Shown one piece after another: positions 47,549-64,000 of a stretch of 64,000 bases of DNA. The DNA comes from Paratinospora sagittata. Lineage: Eukaryota; Streptophyta; Magnoliopsida; Ranunculales; Menispermaceae. How positions within the stretch are numbered: position 1 is the first letter of the stretch; each line of letters opens with the position of its first letter. The notes under the pieces are model-generated. The model worked only from the letters and a program-made list of their open reading frames with translations. It was not told the DNA's origin and did not search any database. The translations under genes and the position numbers were made by a program. The stretch is from assembly GCA_035771175.1 (NCBI GenBank), contig CM069599.1, forward strand, positions 36,767,707 to 36,831,706. Reading direction: 5' to 3'.

Positions 47549-48205
47549 AACTTAACTAAATTAAGTTTTTTTTTTTCTGACTATATATGTAAACAATTAC
47601 TATATAATCAAATTTCAATGACGGCTAGTTTTTGTTTTTTTTTTTTAAATATTAAATGTGAATTTGAAAAATCTATAGCTATTCTTACTTGTATTTTTGT
47701 AATTACTATTGACAAATGATTATATTTAATTGATTTTTTGTTTACTTAAAATCTACTTGGTGATTTATTGTTATTGAATTGTTTTGTATTGGATATTGTA
47801 GCACGAGGCAATCTCCACTTAATTATATTACCAAAAAAAAAAAAATTCCATTTAATTAAATCTTTTTCTTAACTACATACGATTGACTACATTGATCTAT
47901 TTAAACAGACTTAGGAATTGATAATAAAATCAATAAGCACATTTCCAGTAATAAAAAATAAATAAATTAAAATGCAAGTACGTATTGAGACGCAACTTGA
48001 CTAGAATGTTTGACCCGAAAGCTTAGCCAAGTGGTCCGAGACCGAACAGCGGCCCCCATTCAACGAACCCACGAGCCAACGTAGCCATCAAATTCAAAAC
48101 TTCCGGGGCGGCCCAAAAACAGAGTAAAAAAAATTGTAATCTTGACAAAAAATAATAATATTATTATTCAAGAATAAAGTTCATCCTTGTCCATTGAGAA
48201 GGTGA

Positions 48206-48241
48206 CACGTGGATGACAAAGTGCTGAGAGGCTGACACGTG
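48206..48241 (+). promoter_or_regulatory. paired G-box/ABRE elements (GACACGTG x2)
   Basis: CACGTG at 48206-48211 and at 48236-48241, both preceded by 'tga', 30 bp apart and about 110-140 bp upstream of the TATA box. They fit bZIP/bHLH binding sites for the ADC synthase promoter. Confidence 0.55.
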
Positions 48242-48345
48242 TACAAAGGAATAAAATAGAGAATTATTGTCACCCTTGGTTTATGTGGAAAGAAAGAAAA
48301 CAGAAATTACTAACTCAACAAAAAAAAACTATAATAATAAAAACG

Positions 48346-48354
48346 TATAAATAG
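48346..48354 (+). promoter_or_regulatory. TATA box of ADC synthase
   Basis: TATAAATAG, a near-perfect plant TATA box. Transcription would start near 48380, just before a CT-rich non-coding exon ending at 48434. Confidence 0.6.
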
Positions 48355-48966
48355 TTTGTTACCTTTGGCTCTGTAAACTCCTCAAATTACTCAATTCACG
48401 GATTCGCAATTACGCGTCTGCCATCCATCAACAGGTGAGATGCTCTCGATTCTCGTTTTTGTTTTTGTTTTTGTTTTTTTTTTCAATACAACATAGATTC
48501 TATTGAAACTGATAGATTTCTCTATTCAATTATTAATTTTCTTTTTGAATAGATTCATACCTGTTTGTTATGTTCTTATGATATAAAGTGAATCTTCTTT
48601 TCTTCTTATTGGTTATTGATTTCAGCTCAAATATTCAAAGTTCTTCACAGCTGTTGTTTGATGAAATGCCCATTTGAAAAGCTCCCATGTCCATGGAAAA
48701 CTAATCCCATGATCCCTTTTTGTTTTTGGAAAACAAAGTATGTTCAATTGATCATGTTCATTTGGGATTTCTTCTCTCAGTGTTATTAAGTTTATGAATT
48801 TGGATTCTTCAGAGTAATGAATCATAAGACTTTGTGATCTACTACTTTGGTGTTTTGAGCCTTTTTTTTTTTTTGGTTCATTTTGTTGGTTAACTTTGAT
48901 ATTTGCAGAAGTTTTTAGAGAAACTAGGGGCATAACAGAGCACCCTTTTTAGCTTTTGAGAGGAAA

Positions 48967-59239
<10,273 letters not shown>

Positions 59240-60540
59240 ATTATTCAACGCGTCAAAGTCACACAATGACTTGTGTTGTTTGTATCACTGCATATTGCAT
59301 ATTCTTTCATTCCCTTGCTGGGATTTCATCAATATAAGAAAAAAAGGTAACTGATACTGCAATTTTGTAGCTCTGATGTTCAATTTCTATAAAAAAGAAT
59401 GTTGTTTTATTATATAGATGTTATGTTACTACTGTTTAATATGCTTCTTCCTTAGAAGTTTTGCTGCTTCAGTAATGAAATTATTGCTGTGTTTTCATAA
59501 AAGTAGAGTTCTATAAAAAAAAAATGTTCTTTTAAAATGCTTGCTTGCTTGCTTTGAATTTGATAAAGCCAAGAACCTGTGATGATATTTTGATTACCAG
59601 GGGATTTGCATAGATAACTGACTTGCATCCAATATCTTCTCTCTACAGGCCTCCTTATAATGGGAGTTTGAGGGTGCAATCTTATTGTCCAATCCTTATG
59701 GTTTTCAATAACTATATACATGAAATTTCAATTTAGTACAAGGAAAAATATTTATGAGAAAGACCACAAAACATTGATGACACAAAACAAAAGGAATGAT
59801 AAACAATTGGATGTGCCAAAACTATAAAATTCAAAGATTAGGCATTAATGTATATAAATAAACTTGTTGAATTTATTTAATTATTAATTAGGAATCAAGT
59901 TTTTTTTTTTTTTAAAGAAAGAAACTTAAATAATTTTTTTGAGGGCTTGAGTTGTTAAGCTAGGTTGATTTATGATTTAGAAAAACAAGTTTTGCCAAGT
60001 AATGGTATGATTTAAAATTTAGGTTGATATCCAAAAGACTCTATAGAAGATTCGATACCGTATTAAAAAAAAAAAACTATTTTTAAGACATCAAAATATT
60101 AAAAATTTGTTTGGTTCATTACGTTTTAAAACTATGCAAAGCATATAGATATAACTTGTTTTTAGAAACGTTAAAAGAATAAATTTTGCCTCTAAAGGTG
60201 AACTCAGCTGGTTCAATGACCACAGTGTTTTGATAAAGAGCAAAGTTCGAGTCACGCCAGTGACTTTTAGTGAAGTAGGCGGCGCCCTGCCTAGGTACGG
60301 GATCAATCAACCCCTCTCCATACCCATTTTTGCAAAGACTAAAAATAAAATAAAATTTAAGCATTTTAAAAAATGACACTTCATTTCCACAATGCATCTC
60401 TAATGTTCTAATCTTAGTTATATATATATTGCTTTTATATTTATTTATCCAACTAAAAAAAAAAAAAAACTGTCTTACAAACACACGACATAATATGTAC
60501 TCATTGAAGTTCACGAGATTGATCACGTGAGACTACTACC
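59240..60540. other. intergenic: ADC synthase 3' UTR and flank
   Basis: AT-rich, with several poly-A runs (60065-60075, 60457-60469). A SINE-like element sits at 60195-60320. No gene is seen. Confidence 0.5.
60195..60320 (+). mobile_element. SINE-like fragment with A and B boxes
   Basis: The A-box-like 'actcagctggttcaatgac' and B-box-like 'aaagttcgagtcacgcc' lie about 50 bp apart. The segment is more GC-rich than its surroundings and ends near 'cccatttttgcaaag'. No target-site duplication was confirmed. Confidence 0.5.
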
Positions 60541-60629
60541 ATTAACCAGCAAAAATGTTGAGCGGTCGGTTATAACGGCTAGTTTTTCCGGTTCTTCATG
60601 ATCACACCGTCTAAGACAATCCAAAATCC

Positions 60630-61096
60630 AAAATGCAGCAGCTCAAGCCCAGTTCCCGGAAGACCTTTCTCTTCTTTTACAACTTCGAAACCCTAAATTA
60701 ACGCTCATAATCATCAATCCACGAAGCTGTCCAAGCTCAAAATCATCCTCTCTAATGGCGGAATTCGCAGTACAAATTTAAAAAAAAAGTGGAATCTTTG
60801 CTTAATCATCTCTCTTTCCAATTCATTCGGAAAATTGCTGTTGGAGGAGGAATCGCAGAGGTACTTCAGTGCGAGATTTTTTGCAACTTGATCATACTTA
60901 ATTAAGTGCCTCAAAAGCTGGAGTTTTTCAGAGTTGTTTTACATGTTGAATGATTTATGAAGTAAAAGATTGGTTGTGCTTGTAGGAATTAGCTATGGTA
61001 TGTTACTGAACACGAGAGCCAGAGCTTGCAGGAAGATGCTGCACGACAATGATGGTAGAGATGATCGTTTTGTTGCAGTAGTTGTACTCACACAAG
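60630..61096 (+). other. possible 5' exons of an unidentified transcript
   Basis: A possible leader ends at GCAGAG|GTACTT (60860/60861). A possible second exon, 60986-61096, lies between TTGTAG and CAAG|GTACTT. It reads MLLNTRARACRKMLHDNDGRDDRFVAVVVLTQ in one open frame from ATG 61000. I do not recognise the protein, and no continuing exon was found downstream. It could be a long non-coding RNA or a gene relic. Confidence 0.25.
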
Positions 61097-61345
61097 GTAC
61101 TTCACTACATCCATCTTGTTTCAATTAACAATCATATTGTAGTCTTGTAGTGAGAGGCCCCGAGTACACGTAATGAGACTGAAGTCCGTCAGACTCGTCA
61201 TGAGTGGATATTGGTTGATCTTGATTGAGTTGGAGGGACTTTCGCTTCAATGCTATGTTGATATGTTTCTTCTCAAAAAAAAAAAAGTCTTGTGTAGCGG
61301 CCCAGAAACAGTGTGGGTGTGGATAAACATAGTTAATGTTGTAAA

Positions 61346-61656
61346 TGATAGAAACGGTTTACCTAAAAGCTATAGGTAGGTGGAGACCCAACAATGCAGA
61401 TTAAGAAATCATTCACACTCCCTTTCACTTACAGTTCCATCGTATATGTGGAGAGACAAAAGGGAGATAGAAGAAGAAACAAAATACCAATTATGCAAAT
61501 TGGGGACATGCAAATGCCTACAAAAGAGAGTTGAACACTAGACCTCTTACAAAACCAATGCTCTAATACCATGTTAGAAATTGTTATACCTAAAAGCTAT
61601 AGCTGATGGGTGGAGGCTCAACAATGCATATTAAGCTATCATTAATAATGAGTATA
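61346..61656 (-). mobile_element. TRIM-like element, family T1 copy 2
   Basis: Terminal direct repeats: 'cctaaaagctataggt' then 'caacaatgcagattaag' at the left, and 'cctaaaagctatagct' then 'caacaatgcatattaag' at the right. On the minus strand the right-hand repeat ends in TTTCTAACA and is followed by TGGTATTAGAGC, a primer-binding-site match with one change. It belongs to the same family as the element at 58430-58715. Confidence 0.7.
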
Positions 61657-62484
61657 GCCTTCTCAATTGTTCTCAAGTAAGAAATAAGAAAATAAAGTAT
61701 ATGTATATGCAATAGTCAATTTTGAGGTGTCCTTGTTGTATATACTTAGTAACACCGACAAATTCCTTCTTTTAGCTTCATTACAATTACTCTTGGTCAT
61801 TTAGCTCTGCATTTTTTTTTTCTATCATAGACACAGAGTGATGCCTTCTCTTTGAACTTTTGTGAATATTTTATAGCTAACATGTTTTAGATTGTGTTTA
61901 TGATTCAAAATTTGTACCAAGAACATCTGCCATTTTCTGTCTTCTGTATTCGTTTTCATGGTTTTTGTCTAGTTTAGTGGTAAAGCAAACAGGAAAAAGA
62001 AACCCTATATCAAACAACTTCAATATCAAACTCATCAAAGACTTCAGTTGTTTGATAATTCAAGTAATAGAAAATGGTGATATACTGAGATGCATTCGCA
62101 CCCTGAGGGAAGAAACCATGTTTGAGAGTCACTAATTATAGCTACCAGTTTGGCTCAGCTAGGAAGCTATCAAAACTGCGCTCCTAGTGGTACGGTCGGA
62201 AGATGATATGTTAATAGAGAATATTCTTGCAATAACTTTAGGAAGAGGATATAGCTGTCTCATTTCCATCTACATAGCTTCTTGGAAATGAATTGTAAAA
62301 CTACTATCATTGAAGTGAAGCTTTTGTGTGTCTTCTTGTTGGATTTGTTCAATGAAATTGGCGAGATTCTATCTCTAGTTCTCTCTTTTAGAAATATTGT
62401 GTACGAGCATTTTCAACAATGGATTAGTTGTCAAAGTGTGACTCATCTATGAGAAACTTGTGAAAGTCTTATAATAATTATAGG

Positions 62485-62640
62485 GTGTACCTAGTGCACT
62501 TCTTTGTGGGACGTGGGAAAGGGACAATGATACAGCCTTACCTCTATATTGGAGAGGCTATTTTCATATTCGAACCCATGACTTGTAGATCACAATTGAG
62601 CAACCTCTATCGTTGCGCCAAGGCTTGCCGTTTGTAGCTA
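62485..62640 (-). mobile_element. Au-type SINE, antisense, old copy
   Basis: On the minus strand it reads A-box-like 'aagccttggcgcaacg', B-box-like 'catgggttcgaatatg', then 'gaggtaaggctgtatcattg', 'ctttcccacgtccca' and 'agtgcactaggtacaccct'. This is the landmark order of Au SINEs and matches the 53035 copy. No target-site duplication remains visible. Confidence 0.7.
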
Positions 62641-64000
62641 ATTAGAGGAAGTAGAAGAGTAACACTTCATTTGAAATGACTTTTGCATAGCTATTTACAA
62701 TTTTACATGAGATAACCATATGGAATTCCAAAGGAAGCCACCTCTATTCCATTTCCTCAAAATGGACACAGTACAATCTTCTCTTTCCTCCTGAACATTA
62801 TGAGGTCCCAGCTTCTTACAAGGTCCGCCACTTTGACATGTGAAACCTGTAAATTAGATGCTTTCTCCAATTAATTGCACCTTGAACCAAATCTGAATAT
62901 TCAAGTCTTATAATGCTGCAAGCCTGCAACACAGATTAACACCCATAAATAGGGAAATAGCTCCCTCAAAAAACTGTGCATGTGAAAATGCAACAATGAT
63001 CTTCCACACACCAAGGATTCTACCCCAAATTGATTATATATTCATCATAATTGAAGATGTAATCATTGATCTTAAAGCAATGAATAATTTAAAAATGAAG
63101 GTGCCAAGGAAGCTTTCTGAGACCAGTTTTGAATCAAGGTGGTTGGTATTAATAATACGGGTGGAACTTGTGCTCTGCCTTTCATAGACAAAGAATAAGC
63201 CTGTAGTGTTAGCCACATATCACTTTCTTAGGCTTATGGAGCATCCATATAAGCTATATATTACCTCATGTGGGAAAGCTAGCCTTTTTCTTCCAGCACA
63301 TTGCCTTGCACTGGTCTCCTTTCCAGCAAAACATTTTGGTACAGGTGGCCCTTACTATCTCATATCAGTTTCCAACCCAGAACCACTAAGTATTCAAATT
63401 GGACCCCCTCTATGTTGTCATTTGATTTTGCCAAATCATAATGATTTGGATGTAAACTTTCTCAAAACTCTATATGGAATCATAGAAGTACAAACAAATC
63501 CATAGCAAATCAATGGAGAGTTTGGTTTAGGAGAACACATAAATGTGGTTTAAGCTAGTTCTCTATGGTTGCCATTATTGGTAGCAGAGCTCTTGGATTG
63601 GCTAGCAATGGTTGATCTGTGATCCTTGCATTGGAGAAGGATGGCAATAAGTCTTTATTTTATTTTATTTTATTCTCTATTGTACTGTGTATTTGTGTGG
63701 TGACTTTAGCATCAACTTACATGGCATTGAAACTTTGGTGGATGATTCTTAGAAATCTGAATGACTGCATTCCTGGAAAGGGTTCCATGTGCGCGCTACA
63801 ATAATGACAAAGAAATTTATGCTTTCTCTGAATCAATCATAAAAATGTTACGCTGTGAGGAATCAATCATAAAAATGTCAGGGTTAACCATTGCAGATTC
63901 TACGCTCTGAAAAACTGATCATGGATTCTCTGAATGGACCCCATGTCTGATTTTCATTTCCACTCAATCCTTGTCACTTGTTAAATGTCATACCCGACTG

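Larger units (their letters stand above)
46953..48966. other. intergenic: CIA2 3' UTR, a SINE, ADC synthase promoter and 5' UTR
   Basis: A SINE lies at 47342-47548. Two G-boxes and a TATA box precede the ADC synthase leader. A 5' UTR intron is probable: donor CAACAG|GTGAGA (48435) and acceptor TTTGCAG (ends 48908). Confidence 0.6.
61097..64000. other. gene-poor end of window
   Basis: It contains a TRIM-like element (61346-61656) and an Au-like SINE (about 62490-62640). A 20 bp word 'gaatcaatcataaaaatgt' is repeated at about 63830 and 63860. Short open frames at 62996-63804 have no family features. No gene is supported. Confidence 0.5.

Noticed and set aside
62996..63804. Frames of 60-99 codons near the window end as a gene
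   Set aside because: No conserved motif, no splice-linked continuation and no coding-like composition.

Overview
This is a 64 kb stretch of a plant nuclear genome, from a eudicot. The evidence is AT-rich introns and intergenic DNA, GT-AG splice sites, plastid-targeted nuclear genes, plant-only families (WAT1/UMAMIT transporters, CIA2/CIL, SHOU4, the fused plant ADC synthase), and abundant plant SINEs, MITEs, TRIM-like elements and a truncated LINE. The species cannot be named from the sequence. All exon structures were worked out by hand from splice signals, reading phase and remembered homologues; no alignment was run.

Layout. 0.3-5.6 kb, plus strand: a plastid-type PNPOx/HugZ-like FMN-binding protein in nine exons. 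7.3-10.4 kb, plus strand: an F-box/kelch protein. 11.3-12.3 kb, minus strand: a MIF/D-dopachrome tautomerase-like protein (MDL). 13.5-25.9 kb, minus strand: a tandem array of three WAT1-related (UMAMIT, EamA/DMT) transporter genes. The first and third look intact. The middle one has lost its exons 4 and 5 and is probably a pseudogene. 26.9-27.7 kb, minus strand: intronless tRNA (guanine-N7-)-methyltransferase. 28.8-31.6 kb, minus strand, with 5' UTR reaching about 33.2 kb: a SHOU4/SHOU4-like membrane protein. 33.3-44.9 kb: a long intergenic tract of decayed repeats and SINEs. 44.9-47.0 kb, plus strand: a CIA2/CIL CCT-domain regulator with a GC-AG intron. 49.0-59.2 kb, plus strand: aminodeoxychorismate synthase (fused PabA-PabB) in 13 exons. 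Its introns carry an antisense LINE, an Au-like SINE, a MITE-like element and a TRIM-like element. 59.3-64.0 kb: no gene identified, only repeats and a possible exon of an unknown transcript.

The genes do not form a pathway. Several share a plastid theme: the PNPOx-like protein, CIA2 as activator of plastid import and translation genes, and ADC synthase for plastid p-aminobenzoate and folate. From memory, the PNPOx + F-box/kelch pair matches Arabidopsis neighbours At1g51560/At1g51550, and MDL + CIA2 matches neighbours At5g57170/At5g57180, so the window looks like two ancestral linkage blocks together. The best-supported non-gene structures are a 509 bp hAT-type MITE with a perfect 8 bp target-site duplication, six SINEs with target-site duplications of 7-17 bp, and a 5'-truncated LINE bounded by a 12 bp repeat. 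No clearly new biological system was found.
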